From Paenibacillus sp. A3 (GTDB taxonomy: Bacteria; Bacillota; Bacilli; Paenibacillales; NBRC-103111), in contig NZ_JTHN01000024.1 in the NCBI RefSeq assembly GCF_001399685.1, positions 1 to 43,809 on the forward strand: DNA of 43,809 nt, given 5' to 3'. The notes below the pieces were generated by a model, which had not been told where the DNA came from, searched no databases, and worked only from the letters and a program-made list of their open reading frames with translations. The translations under genes and the position numbers were made by a program. Positions 16,287-24,542 of this stretch are shown in pieces; the first letter of the stretch is position 1, and every line of letters starts with the position of its first letter.

Positions 16287-16453
16287 GTTCAGGCACATCT
16301 CCCACTAATAAGCATTTTCCCCTTATTGTATATAAACCCGGGAACGAAAGCAACCTTCCGCTGCCGGTTCACAAATGCTGGTAAGAAGCCGCCCCTTTCT
16401 GATATGATTACAGGTATATGAACTCACGCACGAATGGAAAACGAGGAGACGAG

Positions 16454-16561
16454 ATGTCATTGATCGTCCCCGTCACGGTCAAATACACGCTGATGCCCAA
16501 AGGCGAGGTTTTGCACCGAATGCTAAAAGAAATGAAGCTGTGGGCGGCCAAATGGTGCTGA
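16454..16561 (+). CDS. Possible 35-residue short protein upstream of the permease
   Basis: ATG 16454 has GAGGAGACGAG directly upstream and the frame ends at TGA 16561, 25 bases before the next start. The peptide begins MSLIVPVTVKYTLMPKG and is basic and amphipathic. It may be a leader peptide, a real small protein, or the remnant of a larger gene (the VKYTLMP start vaguely recalls TnpB-type N-termini). I do not recognise it. Confidence 0.4.
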   Translation: MSLIVPVTVKYTLMPKGEVLHRMLKEMKLWAAKWC

Positions 16562-16586
16562 CCCGCTAAGAATCCGAGGTGACCCT

Positions 16587-17696
16587 ATGATTTCTTTTTA
16601 CCGCAAATATTACAAAACGATCTTCGACATCGCTTTGCTTGTGATTACCGTGTATCTGTTCATGTTCGTCTTCAGTTACCTGTATCGCATTGCGACCCCG
16701 ATCTTCCTTGCTTTTATCGTTTACATGATTATTGAGCCGTTCGCGCGCTTCCTGCACCGCAGGGGCATCAAGAAGGCGATCGCGTCCGCGATTTCGACGA
16801 TTATTTTCGTGCTCATCATCCTGGGGGCGATTACCGGCGCCGGGGTCATCTTCACGAGCCAGATCGTCAACCTGAAAGACAAGCTGCCCGAATACGCCGC
16901 GGTGCTGACACAGGAAATCGCCAAGCAGACGGACACTTTGCAAGACCGCTTCGGCACGCTGCCGACGGCCGAGATCGTGAATAAAGCGAAGGAGTATTCG
17001 GCGGAAATCGCGAAAAAAACGACCGAAATCGTCCGCTCGTTCCTGACCAGCACGTTTACGGTCCTTACGTCCTTTTCGACTTTCGTGGTGAACTTCGTCA
17101 TTGCGATCATTCTTGCCTATTTTCTAAGCATCGAAATCGAATCCTGGAAGCGGATTGCGGAGGACAAGACGCCCAACACGTTCAAGAAAGCGTTCCACTT
17201 CCTCCGCGAAAACGTGCTGATCGGCATCGTCACCTATATCAAGGCGCAGGCCAAGCTGATCAGCGTGACGTTTGCCGTCATCTTCATCGCGCTGCTCGTC
17301 ATGAATATCAAAAATGCGTTTTCCGTTGCGCTGCTGGCCGCCATCTTCGACGTGCTGCCGCTGCTCGGCGTCTCGACGCTGTTCATTCCGTGGATCATCT
17401 ACCTGCTTGTCGTCGGCCAAACGACGCTGGCCATCTGGCTCGCCGTTCTGCTCGGGGTCGTGATCTCCGCAAGGCAAATCCTGGAGCCGAAAATTACGGG
17501 CGATTCGCTTGGGGTTTCCGCTTTTACGATGCTTTCCTTCATGATCGTGTCGCTGTCTCTGTTCGGCGTGGCCGGACTGATTTTGTCGCCGATTCTCATC
17601 ATCCTGATCAAAGCGCTGTACGAGCAAGGCTATTTGAAAAAATGGATCCGCATGCCGGCGGAGGAGTACGAGCCGGAGCTTCCGAAGAGCAAATAA
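16587..17696 (+). CDS. AI-2E family permease (YtvI-like)
   Basis: A 369-residue inner-membrane protein. Hydrophobic N-terminal segments, a long coiled soluble loop (about residues 90-165) and a C-terminal hydrophobic block (LLAAIFDVLPLLGVSTLFIPW, ISARQILEPKITG, GLILSPILIILIKALYEQGY) are diagnostic of the AI-2E transporter (UPF0118) family. Length and layout match the sporulation integral membrane protein YtvI of B. subtilis. Members export or exchange small solutes; the name does not prove AI-2 transport. It is monocistronic apart from the short ORF before it. Confidence 0.85.
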   Translation: MISFYRKYYKTIFDIALLVITVYLFMFVFSYLYRIATPIFLAFIVYMIIEPFARFLHRRGIKKAIASAISTIIFVLIILGAITGAGVIFTSQIVNLKDKLPEYAAVLTQEIAKQTDTLQDRFGTLPTAEIVNKAKEYSAEIAKKTTEIVRSFLTSTFTVLTSFSTFVVNFVIAIILAYFLSIEIESWKRIAEDKTPNTFKKAFHFLRENVLIGIVTYIKAQAKLISVTFAVIFIALLVMNIKNAFSVALLAAIFDVLPLLGVSTLFIPWIIYLLVVGQTTLAIWLAVLLGVVISARQILEPKITGDSLGVSAFTMLSFMIVSLSLFGVAGLILSPILIILIKALYEQGYLKKWIRMPAEEYEPELPKSK

Positions 17697-17718
17697 CATC
17701 CTCTATAGAGGGAGAAAA

Positions 17719-17738
17719 GAGCTGCCCGCGGGCAGCTC
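17719..17738. terminator. 20-bp perfect palindrome, terminator of convergent genes
   Basis: GAGCTGCCCGCGGGCAGCTC lies between the stops of the permease gene (+) and the DUF1232 gene (-). On the minus strand it is followed by TTTTC. Confidence 0.75.
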
Positions 17739-17757
17739 CTTGTTGTATTGATTAGGT

Positions 17758-17994
17758 CTAGGTGGCGCCGTATTTGCGCTCCGCCCGGTCGGTGAACCAG
17801 TTCATGAGCAGCATCGTAACGGCGATATCGTCCAACGGAATCAATGGCAGCGCATCGGGCATAATCCAATACACGAGCGCAGGGACGAAGAACAGCAACT
17901 TTTCCCCTATCGGCACTTTGGGCGAGCGCAGCAGCGGGAGAATTCGGCGGAATACATGACCCCAATGCCGCAGTGACCACAATCGCTTCCACAT
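17758..17994 (-). CDS. DUF1232/YkvA-like small membrane protein
   Basis: 78 residues from ATG 17994, with AAAGGGGG upstream; the longer frame to 18153 overlaps the promoter of the divergent gene. Residues PKVPIGEKLLFFVPALVYWIMPDALPLIPLDDIAVTML contain the hydrophobic hairpin with conserved PxxxxP/DD that defines DUF1232. Function unknown. Confidence 0.8.
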   Translation of the reverse strand: MWKRLWSLRHWGHVFRRILPLLRSPKVPIGEKLLFFVPALVYWIMPDALPLIPLDDIAVTMLLMNWFTDRAERKYGAT

Positions 17995-18096
17995 GACGAA
18001 TCGCCCCCTTTCTTGTACGAATGGCCTCTCTCTACAGTATACACCATCTTTCGGCAATCCTGAAACAATTCGACAAATCCCGACAATTTCAACCCG

Positions 18097-18125
18097 TTTA
18101 CAGCTCTTCCCCCATCCAGCATAAT
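18097..18125 (+). promoter_or_regulatory. Sigma-A promoter of the DJ-1/PfpI gene
   Basis: TTTACA (18097-18102), 17-base spacer, CATAAT (18120-18125). Each hexamer differs from consensus by one base. Confidence 0.75.
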
Positions 18126-18164
18126 GATAGAGTGACATTCCAACCTTTACCAAGGAGTGATACC

Positions 18165-18722
18165 ATGTCCAAGAAAGTACTTGTACTGACAGGAGACGCA
18201 GTTGAAGTATTGGAGGTGTATTACCCGTACTACCGGCTGTTGGAGGAAGGGTATGAAGCGGTCATCGCCTCGCCTGTGAAGAAGACGCTTCACACCGTTG
18301 TGCACGATTTCGTCGAAGGTTGGGAGACCTATACGGAGAAGCTCGGTCACCGGCTTCCGTCTCATATCGCCTTTGCGGAAGTGGACCCGTCCGAATACGA
18401 CGGGCTGATCATACCGGGCGGCCGGGCGCCGGAATACATCCGTTCCGATGCCAATGTCCCCCGCATCATCGCTCATTTTCTTGAAGCCAACAAGCCGGTC
18501 GGAGCCATATGTCATGCGGCTCAAGTGTTCGCCTCGCTTCCGGACTACGGCTATTTCAAGGGCCGCACCATGACCGCGTATACGGCTTGCCGGCCGGATA
18601 TCGAGCGCCTCGGCGCCACCTATGGCCCGGACACGCTTCATGTGGACGGAAAGCTCGTCACCGGGCATGCCTGGCCGGATCTGCCGGGATTCATGCGCGA
18701 ATTTTTGAAGCTTTTGAAGTAA
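18165..18722 (+). CDS. DJ-1/PfpI family protein (class I glutamine amidotransferase-like)
   Basis: 185 residues from ATG 18165, with AAGGAGTG upstream; the extension to 18021 overlaps the promoter. The nucleophile elbow VGAICHAAQ carries the reactive Cys, with its partner His next to it, and LIIPGGRAPEYIR supplies the acidic/oxyanion side. The family includes PfpI-type proteases, glyoxalase III and protein or nucleotide deglycases; which activity applies is open. It has its own promoter and terminator. Confidence 0.88.
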   Translation: MSKKVLVLTGDAVEVLEVYYPYYRLLEEGYEAVIASPVKKTLHTVVHDFVEGWETYTEKLGHRLPSHIAFAEVDPSEYDGLIIPGGRAPEYIRSDANVPRIIAHFLEANKPVGAICHAAQVFASLPDYGYFKGRTMTAYTACRPDIERLGATYGPDTLHVDGKLVTGHAWPDLPGFMREFLKLLK

Positions 18723-18733
18723 AACGAAAAGGA

Positions 18734-18777
18734 GTGCTTCCGCCTCAGGTGTATCCTTTGCGGAAGCACTTGTTTAT
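18734..18777. terminator. Terminator between convergent PfpI and M14 genes
   Basis: AGTGCTTCCGC (18734-18744) pairs perfectly with GCGGAAGCACT (18761-18771), followed by TGTTTATTT. Confidence 0.85.
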
Positions 18778-18798
18778 TTCATGACGCTGGAGCAGCCT

Positions 18799-20001
18799 CT
18801 ACAGCTTCAACCCTTCCAGCATGATGCCGATCGCCTCGTCGTACATTTGTGGAAACTGTTCGATCGGAAGAGGGTTGATGCCGATTCCCGCTTCGATGGT
18901 GAAGCCCAAGCGGCCGAACTCCTGAATGAACCAATCCTTATAGCCGGCATCGCTGCCTGTCAGCTTGACGGCCCGATAGCCGCTCGCCTTCGCCAGCCGG
19001 CTTGCCGCTTCTTCGGCTTCCGGCGGTTCCTGCCCCCGGTAGTTCCAATAAATTTCCCTGCCCTGCGTATGAAACGCCATCACCAGGCGAAACGAATGCC
19101 CCTGGGTGAACGCCTCCATCGCCTGGGCTTCCGGCTCGGACAGCGGTGCAGGCCCCGCGTAGTCCCGCGGACCCGGACCGGCCACCTCCCGCCTATCGCG
19201 CTCCGCCTCCCAATGGGCCGGAAACTGGTCGTTCAGATCGACGCCGCGGATGTTCGCTTTCCAGCGGGAAAACTGCTGCAAATCGTAATTCCATCGGAGC
19301 AGTTCCTCATAATAAGGATGCTCCGGCGTAACCCCTTGCTGCACAAGCTCTACGCCATCCGGATTGACCATAGGCACGACCCACAGCGAGGTTTGCTCAT
19401 ACAGTGCGGTCATATCCCGGTTGCGCAGCGGCTTTCCCCCCGCATAGGCCGATGCATAATCCTCGATGAATTTCATCAGCAGCAGCGACGTAATCCATTC
19501 GTTCGCATGAAATGCCCCGTTATAATGCACTTCCCGCGGGCCGGTGCCGATGCGCACCGCCGGAATATCTTTTCCGAGCACGGATTGACCGATGACTGTC
19601 ATTTCCAGGAAAGGATACGTATCCAGCAGCCGGTCCAAATCATCCACAAGCTCCGCATAATCGTACTCCACGTCCGTTTCGACAATCGTCAAGCCTTTGC
19701 TTACGGGAAGCACGATGGTTTGTCCGATCCGCAGACGACGCGGGTCCGCATCGGGGTTGGCCGACTGAAGCTCCGGTAACGAAATATTGAACCGCAGGGC
19801 CAGATCCCACAACGTGTCCCCCGCTTGAATGACATAGCGGCTCGTCGTTCTTACGGGAATGTGGACGACTTGGCCGGGATACAAATAGCTGTGCTCCATT
19901 AAATGCGGATTCGCCCCATAAAGCGCCGTCACGTTCATACCGTACCGTCGTGCGACCCGATGGAGCGTATCTCCGCGTCTGACGACGTAAGGAAATGTCA
20001 T
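18799..20001 (-). CDS. LysM-M14 gamma-D-glutamyl-L-diamino acid endopeptidase
   Basis: 400 residues. Two LysM peptidoglycan-binding modules (about 5-49 YVVRRGDTLHRVARRYG...; 56-99 YVIQAGDTLWDLALRF...) precede a zinc carboxypeptidase M14 domain. The zinc site is visible as HANE, a downstream His in FHTQG and the catalytic Glu in TIEAG. The arrangement matches endopeptidase I of Lysinibacillus sphaericus, which cuts the D-gamma-Glu-diamino acid bond of spore or vegetative peptidoglycan. No signal peptide is present, as in that enzyme. It starts 69 bases after glutamate racemase on the same strand. Confidence 0.9.
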   Translation of the reverse strand: MTFPYVVRRGDTLHRVARRYGMNVTALYGANPHLMEHSYLYPGQVVHIPVRTTSRYVIQAGDTLWDLALRFNISLPELQSANPDADPRRLRIGQTIVLPVSKGLTIVETDVEYDYAELVDDLDRLLDTYPFLEMTVIGQSVLGKDIPAVRIGTGPREVHYNGAFHANEWITSLLLMKFIEDYASAYAGGKPLRNRDMTALYEQTSLWVVPMVNPDGVELVQQGVTPEHPYYEELLRWNYDLQQFSRWKANIRGVDLNDQFPAHWEAERDRREVAGPGPRDYAGPAPLSEPEAQAMEAFTQGHSFRLVMAFHTQGREIYWNYRGQEPPEAEEAASRLAKASGYRAVKLTGSDAGYKDWFIQEFGRLGFTIEAGIGINPLPIEQFPQMYDEAIGIMLEGLKL

Positions 20002-20070
20002 CCGACAGCCCTCCTCAGCTCACTGCCCGGACGCGAAGGCCCGGGGTTCGCTAATGCATATGCCGGAGAA

Positions 20071-20880
20071 CTAAATAATATTCGGAACCTGCCAGACGAC
20101 GGGCGTCACTCTGATTTGTTCGTTCAGCCATCCTTGCGCAATCATCTTGAACATCCACGGATCTCCGCTGCAAAAAAACTGATGAACCGGCAGCTTATTG
20201 GAGGTCGCCAGCATTCCCTTGTGATACAGGATCGTGCTGATTTCCCGCGCGGTCTCCTCCGCCGAGTTAATCAAAGTGACATTCGGTCCCATGACCGAAG
20301 CAATCGTGTCCGCAAGGAACGGGTAATGCGTGCATCCGAGAATCAGACAATCCATCGGGGTTTCCTTCAGCTCGCAGAGCGATTCCTCGACAACCCGCCG
20401 GGTTTGTTCACCGTGAAATACGCCCTTCTCGACCAAAGGCACGAACAAAGGACAAGCCCGGCTCACGACTTCAATGTGAGGTGAAATTTGACGCAGCGCG
20501 GTTTCGTAAGCATTGCTTTGGATCGTTCCGATCGTTCCGATAACGCCGATCTTCTGGTTGCGGGTCATTTTAATCGCTGCCCGGGCTCCGGGATGAATGA
20601 CGCCGACCACGGGAACGGCCAATCTGGCGCGGATCTCCTCCAAGGCGACGGCCGTTGCCGTATTGCAGGCGATGACCACCATTTTGGGGTGAAACTGAAG
20701 CAAATAATCGACGATCTGATGCGTGAAGCGAGTAACCTCCTCGGCCGGCCTCGGTCCGTAAGGCGTCCGGGCGGTATCTCCGAAATAAACGATTTTCTCC
20801 TGCGGCAGTTGGCGCATGACCTCTTTGACCACCGTCAATCCGCCGACTCCTGAATCCAATATGGCTATCGCTTGCTGCAC
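20071..20880 (-). CDS. racE: Glutamate racemase
   Basis: 269 residues, GTG start. Interconverts L- and D-glutamate for peptidoglycan. The two catalytic cysteines are in place: Cys72 in IACNTATA and Cys183 in LGCTHYP, with Asp9 in LDSGVGG and His185. Cofactor-independent racemase of the MurI/RacE type. It is probably co-transcribed with the endopeptidase gene, linking D-Glu supply with cleavage of D-Glu-containing stems. Confidence 0.95.
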   Translation of the reverse strand: MQQAIAILDSGVGGLTVVKEVMRQLPQEKIVYFGDTARTPYGPRPAEEVTRFTHQIVDYLLQFHPKMVVIACNTATAVALEEIRARLAVPVVGVIHPGARAAIKMTRNQKIGVIGTIGTIQSNAYETALRQISPHIEVVSRACPLFVPLVEKGVFHGEQTRRVVEESLCELKETPMDCLILGCTHYPFLADTIASVMGPNVTLINSAEETAREISTILYHKGMLATSNKLPVHQFFCSGDPWMFKMIAQGWLNEQIRVTPVVWQVPNII

Positions 20881-21004
20881 GGTTATTCGCTTCCTTTATG
20901 TTGGTCTGTTCACTTCTAGGTTTATGGTATGTAGGGCGAAAAGGAAAGGTGTCCGGTTCGGCTTGTTCCGCCGTTCGGATCATTTTATCTTAACAGACCC
21001 CGGC

Positions 21005-21032
21005 CAAAAATAAAACCCGCCCTGAGGCGGGT
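21005..21032 (-). terminator. Terminator of the PdaA-like gene
   Basis: Minus strand ACCCGCC, TCAG, GGCGGGT, followed by TTTATTTTT. Confidence 0.88.
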
Positions 21033-21064
21033 CGCGGCTCAAAACGGAGCGTGCCGGACGAAAA

Positions 21065-22237
21065 CTACTTCGGAGGCTCGATATCGCTTAACAGCGCAAA
21101 CTCGTAGCCCGCTTTTTTGACGGCTTTGATGATTTTATCCAGCGCCTGGATGTTTTCCGGCGAACCTTGGTGCATTAAAATAATGTTGCCGTCATGCAAA
21201 TTGTTCATGATGTCGTTGTAGGGGTCCTCCGCCCCGTTCTTGCGGGGCTCCCAGTCGCGCATGGCCGTAGACCAGAAGACGGACGTGTACCCCATATCGG
21301 ATACCATTTTCAATAAGTGCATATTATAGCGGCCGTACGGAAAACGAAAATATGGCTGGATGTCCTTCCCGGTCACATCTTTATAAAGCTTCTCGTAATC
21401 TTCGATTTCTTTGCGGATCTGCTCGTCGGTTTGCGTATTCATATCCGTATGCGTCATCGTATGGTTGGCGATCAGATGCCCGTCGGCCACAAGCGTCCGG
21501 ATGAAATCGGGATTTTTCTTTACGTTGTAGCCCGCGATAAAGAAATTCGCCTTCACCTTGTTGTCCTTCAGCGACTTGACCAACGTATCGATATCTCCAA
21601 GCGGACCGCCGGTATCGATGGTCAAATATACTTTTTTCCCGGTCCCGACCCAGAGCGCCTTCATGTCTTTCGTGTAGTTTTTCGTCTCCGCCGGGAAATT
21701 CGGGACCTGGCCTTTGGGCTTCTTCATGTAATACCACGAGAGCGCCTTGCGGTCTCCGGTTCCTGCTGCCGGCGGTTCCTTCGTTTTGCCGCCCGTGACG
21801 GCTGCGGCCGGATTTTTCGGTCCGGATGCGCCTGCTTTGCCGTTATCGTTGACAGCTCCTGTCGCACCGGACGTCTGGCTTTGCTTGTCCGCAGGCTCGG
21901 ACGTGTTCGGTTTGTCCTTCGTCGCTTTCGTTTCTTTCGTCTCTTTTGTTTCTTTAGCTTTTGCTTCTTTCGTCTCTTTCTCCGCTTTCGCGTCCTTGGC
22001 TGACTCCGAGTTGACGGAAGTCGCCGGCGGGGCCGGGACAACCGAAGAATCGCCCGACGAAGCGGATGGCTTCTTGGATTCGACCGGCTTCTTGGAATCG
22101 GTCTGCTTCGGTGTTTCGGCCGGTTTCGGCGACTCGGTCGGCGCGGGCGGCTCGGCGGCGCGCTCACTGCTGCAAGCTGCAAGCATGAGAGACAATGCCG
22201 CAGCAAGCATCCAAGTCGCCTTTGTCTTGTTGTTCAT
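21065..22237 (-). CDS. PdaA-like polysaccharide deacetylase lipoprotein
   Basis: About 390 residues from ATG 22237; the upstream frame to 22435 crosses a terminator. The N-terminal lipobox LMLAAC anchors it outside the membrane. Residues about 25-165 form a low-complexity Lys/Glu/Pro/Thr linker with KETKETKETK runs. The NodB domain follows: VYLTIDTGG, NHTMTH (H-x3-H metal ligands), YFRFPYGRYN. The usual TFDDG is TIDTG, so the second Asp (a metal ligand) is Thr; B. subtilis PdaA, a muramic-acid deacetylase, has Asn there. It probably acts on peptidoglycan or another wall polymer. Confidence 0.85.
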   Translation of the reverse strand: MNNKTKATWMLAAALSLMLAACSSERAAEPPAPTESPKPAETPKQTDSKKPVESKKPSASSGDSSVVPAPPATSVNSESAKDAKAEKETKEAKAKETKETKETKATKDKPNTSEPADKQSQTSGATGAVNDNGKAGASGPKNPAAAVTGGKTKEPPAAGTGDRKALSWYYMKKPKGQVPNFPAETKNYTKDMKALWVGTGKKVYLTIDTGGPLGDIDTLVKSLKDNKVKANFFIAGYNVKKNPDFIRTLVADGHLIANHTMTHTDMNTQTDEQIRKEIEDYEKLYKDVTGKDIQPYFRFPYGRYNMHLLKMVSDMGYTSVFWSTAMRDWEPRKNGAEDPYNDIMNNLHDGNIILMHQGSPENIQALDKIIKAVKKAGYEFALLSDIEPPK

Positions 22238-22380
22238 CGCTGTTCCCCATTTCGTTGGTCGTGGAGTCATTTGGTACGGTCGAAAATCATTTGATCGAAC
22301 ACGAATGATTGTTCGTATATATTTTACCAAACGGCGTAACATGTGGCAAACCGACGTAAATACCGCCGGTCCGTTCGTGC

Positions 22381-22418
22381 AAAAAAAGACCCCTGCGGCC
22401 TTAACCGCAGAGGTCTTT
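22381..22418 (-). terminator. Terminator of the giant subtilase locus
   Basis: Minus strand AAAGACC-t-CTGCGG, loop, CCGCAG-g-GGTCTTT, then a run of T. Confidence 0.9.
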
Positions 22419-22472
22419 CGCTTTCGGTCATTCAACCTGCAAGCATTTGCATAAAGCCTGAGTACCTTCGGC

Positions 22473-24542
22473 TTACTTGATCGTAATTTTGTGCACCGCC
22501 GTATTTTGAGCCCCTTTATCGTCGGTGACGGTCAGCTGCACCGTATAAGTTCCAGCCGTGGTAAAACGGTGCTTCGCTTTGACGCCGGTGGCCGTTCCAC
22601 CGTCGCCGAAACGCCATTCGTAACGGACGATTTTCCCATCCGCATCGCGGGACGCAGAGCCGTTAAACGTAACCTGCTGCTTCTTCTTCGCTGTATCCGG
22701 CGCCGAAATGGCTGCGACCGGCGGCACATTGGCCGGAGGCTGGGTGCCGGTTACGTACACTTTGCCAGGCGCTTCGAATTCCGCTTGGTTGCCCGCCCGA
22801 TCCCAGACGCGGACAACGACGACTCCGCCGTTAAGTACTAAGGACGACGGTGTCTGATAAGTTCCCTCGTAGTGTCCCGGTCTCGTTTCCGTCAACGGAA
22901 TCTCGTTTCGCGCCTTGCTGCTCAGCAGAAGCGGCAATTCGACGCGGAAAGAGGCATTCAGGCCGGGCGCGCTGTCGAAGGATACATGAAGCGGCTGTCC
23001 TGCAGTAAGACGAACATCGGCTGCAGGCGAAAGATTATTGATTTTCGGCAAGGACAGATCGACGTACACGGCACGGGTGACCGTCGTTTCATTGTCAGCA
23101 AGGTCTTTAGCCGTTACCGTCACAAGGTTCTGGCCTGGATTGATCAAAATACGATGAGCGAAAGCGCCGTCGTTGCCAATCTCGGCCCGCTGCCCGTTCA
23201 CCGTCAGCGTGCTGAGGAACTGGTCGGTCGCCGTCCCCGTAACGTGAAGCACCTCACTATTGGTTCTTGCTCCCTCTACCGGAGAGAGAACGGCCAATTC
23301 CGGCTGTGTCTGGTCCAGCGTGACGGTGACGGGTTCCGAACGGTCCGTCGCCTTGCCGCCTACGACCGCTTCGGCGCTCAGCAGGTTTGCCCCGGGCTTA
23401 AGCTGGGCGGTCAAGCTGAACTGTCCGTTCTGTACGATGGCGGCTCCGGCCGCTTCCGTTCCGTTATACAACCGGATGGTCGCTCCGTCCGCCGGAGAAG
23501 TTCCTGTGACGGCTACGGTCGGCTGCTTCGTGTAGAAATCATCGGCAGGCGCCGTAATGACAGGAGCGTTCACCGGATAGCGAACGACCGCGCGGATCAT
23601 ATAGTTCCCCTCTTCTTTGGGAGAAGCGCTCCACGCGCCGCCGACACGCTGCCAGCTGCGCAATGCATTTTGACCGCTCTCGTCGGTTGCAAGTCCGGGC
23701 GTATTCGGATTGGCCAACGTCTGGATATAGACGACATAGAAGTCGCCCTGCACGGTGACGGGCTCAGCCAATTCCAGCGTCGTCCATTGATTGTTGCGAA
23801 GCGCGGTGCCATCGAACGGACCCGCAAGCTGACGTCCGGGTGCCCCACCGGCGCCGGAAGCGTCATAAATGGCGTATTGGAACGCCGTCCCGCCCGGCTG
23901 CGGCCATTCCGTGTTCCAGAAGCGGAGCGATACGCCCGTCACTTGCGCGGACCCGGACTCCGGCGTCATCCGGACGGCCCAGGCATTGTTGGCCGCATTG
24001 AAAGCTCTGGCATTCTCGGGCGTGCCATCGTCGTAAGCAATTTCACCGGGGAAGCCGATAAACGGTTTCAGAGTGACCGGAAGCTCCACGGTGCCATTCG
24101 GAGTAACGGTTACTTTGGCCGTTTTGCCATAGTAATCTTTTGCCGAAACGGAAAGCGTATAGCTGCCTTCCATCACATCCAGATTAAAACCGCCGTAGAC
24201 ATTCGTCGTCACAGGGGCGACTCGGGGGTCTTCCTGAAGAACCACGACCGCGCCCGCAATCGGCTGACCGGTACGTTCATCCTTCACGGTGCCGTTAATT
24301 AGGCCGTGAGGAATGGCTTCCAGATTAAAGTTGGCTTTGACGTCGGTCCCATCGGTAACTGTGACAGACTGGGTCCGCGGATAGTACCCGTAAGCTTCCG
24401 CCTTCAGCGTGAAATTGCCGGCCACATGAGTCAAGCTGTAGCGTCCCGTGGCAGAATCCGTTTTGACGGAACGGCCGGTCTCAAGCACGGTGACGGTTGC
24501 GCTTGCAGGCAAGCTCGCCGTTCCTATGCTGTCGTTGTTCAC
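22473..24542 (-). CDS. C-terminal half of the frameshifted secreted subtilase
   Basis: 689 codons counted from a GTG (24542) that overlaps the stop of the first half, but protein-like sequence continues upstream in this frame to about 24620 (LQKPKPVYDNPLYK), so the GTG is probably not a true start. Modules in order: two carboxypeptidase-regulatory-like beta-sandwiches (ASATVTVLETG, GTVKDERTGQPIAGAVVVL), a region FPGEIAYDDGTPENARAF, repeated bacterial Ig-like domains (APADDFYTKQPTVAVTGTSP, LSPVEGARTNSEVLHVTG) and a C-terminal PKD domain (YEWRFGDG). It has no signal peptide of its own. Without frameshift correction it would be stranded in the cytoplasm. Confidence 0.7.
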   Translation of the reverse strand: MNNDSIGTASLPASATVTVLETGRSVKTDSATGRYSLTHVAGNFTLKAEAYGYYPRTQSVTVTDGTDVKANFNLEAIPHGLINGTVKDERTGQPIAGAVVVLQEDPRVAPVTTNVYGGFNLDVMEGSYTLSVSAKDYYGKTAKVTVTPNGTVELPVTLKPFIGFPGEIAYDDGTPENARAFNAANNAWAVRMTPESGSAQVTGVSLRFWNTEWPQPGGTAFQYAIYDASGAGGAPGRQLAGPFDGTALRNNQWTTLELAEPVTVQGDFYVVYIQTLANPNTPGLATDESGQNALRSWQRVGGAWSASPKEEGNYMIRAVVRYPVNAPVITAPADDFYTKQPTVAVTGTSPADGATIRLYNGTEAAGAAIVQNGQFSLTAQLKPGANLLSAEAVVGGKATDRSEPVTVTLDQTQPELAVLSPVEGARTNSEVLHVTGTATDQFLSTLTVNGQRAEIGNDGAFAHRILINPGQNLVTVTAKDLADNETTVTRAVYVDLSLPKINNLSPAADVRLTAGQPLHVSFDSAPGLNASFRVELPLLLSSKARNEIPLTETRPGHYEGTYQTPSSLVLNGGVVVVRVWDRAGNQAEFEAPGKVYVTGTQPPANVPPVAAISAPDTAKKKQQVTFNGSASRDADGKIVRYEWRFGDGGTATGVKAKHRFTTAGTYTVQLTVTDDKGAQNTAVHKITIK

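Noticed and set aside
18781..19779. 332-codon plus-strand open frame
   Set aside because: Antisense to the LysM-M14 gene, which has intact catalytic motifs.
22296..22315. CGAAC...GTTCG resembling a LexA box
   Set aside because: The half-sites are ten bases apart instead of four, so it does not fit the Bacillus SOS box.
22872..24302. 476-codon plus-strand open frame opposite the subtilase C-terminal half
   Set aside because: It is a shadow of a GC-rich gene: Arg-rich composition, no ribosome site, and the minus strand has clear beta-sandwich domains.
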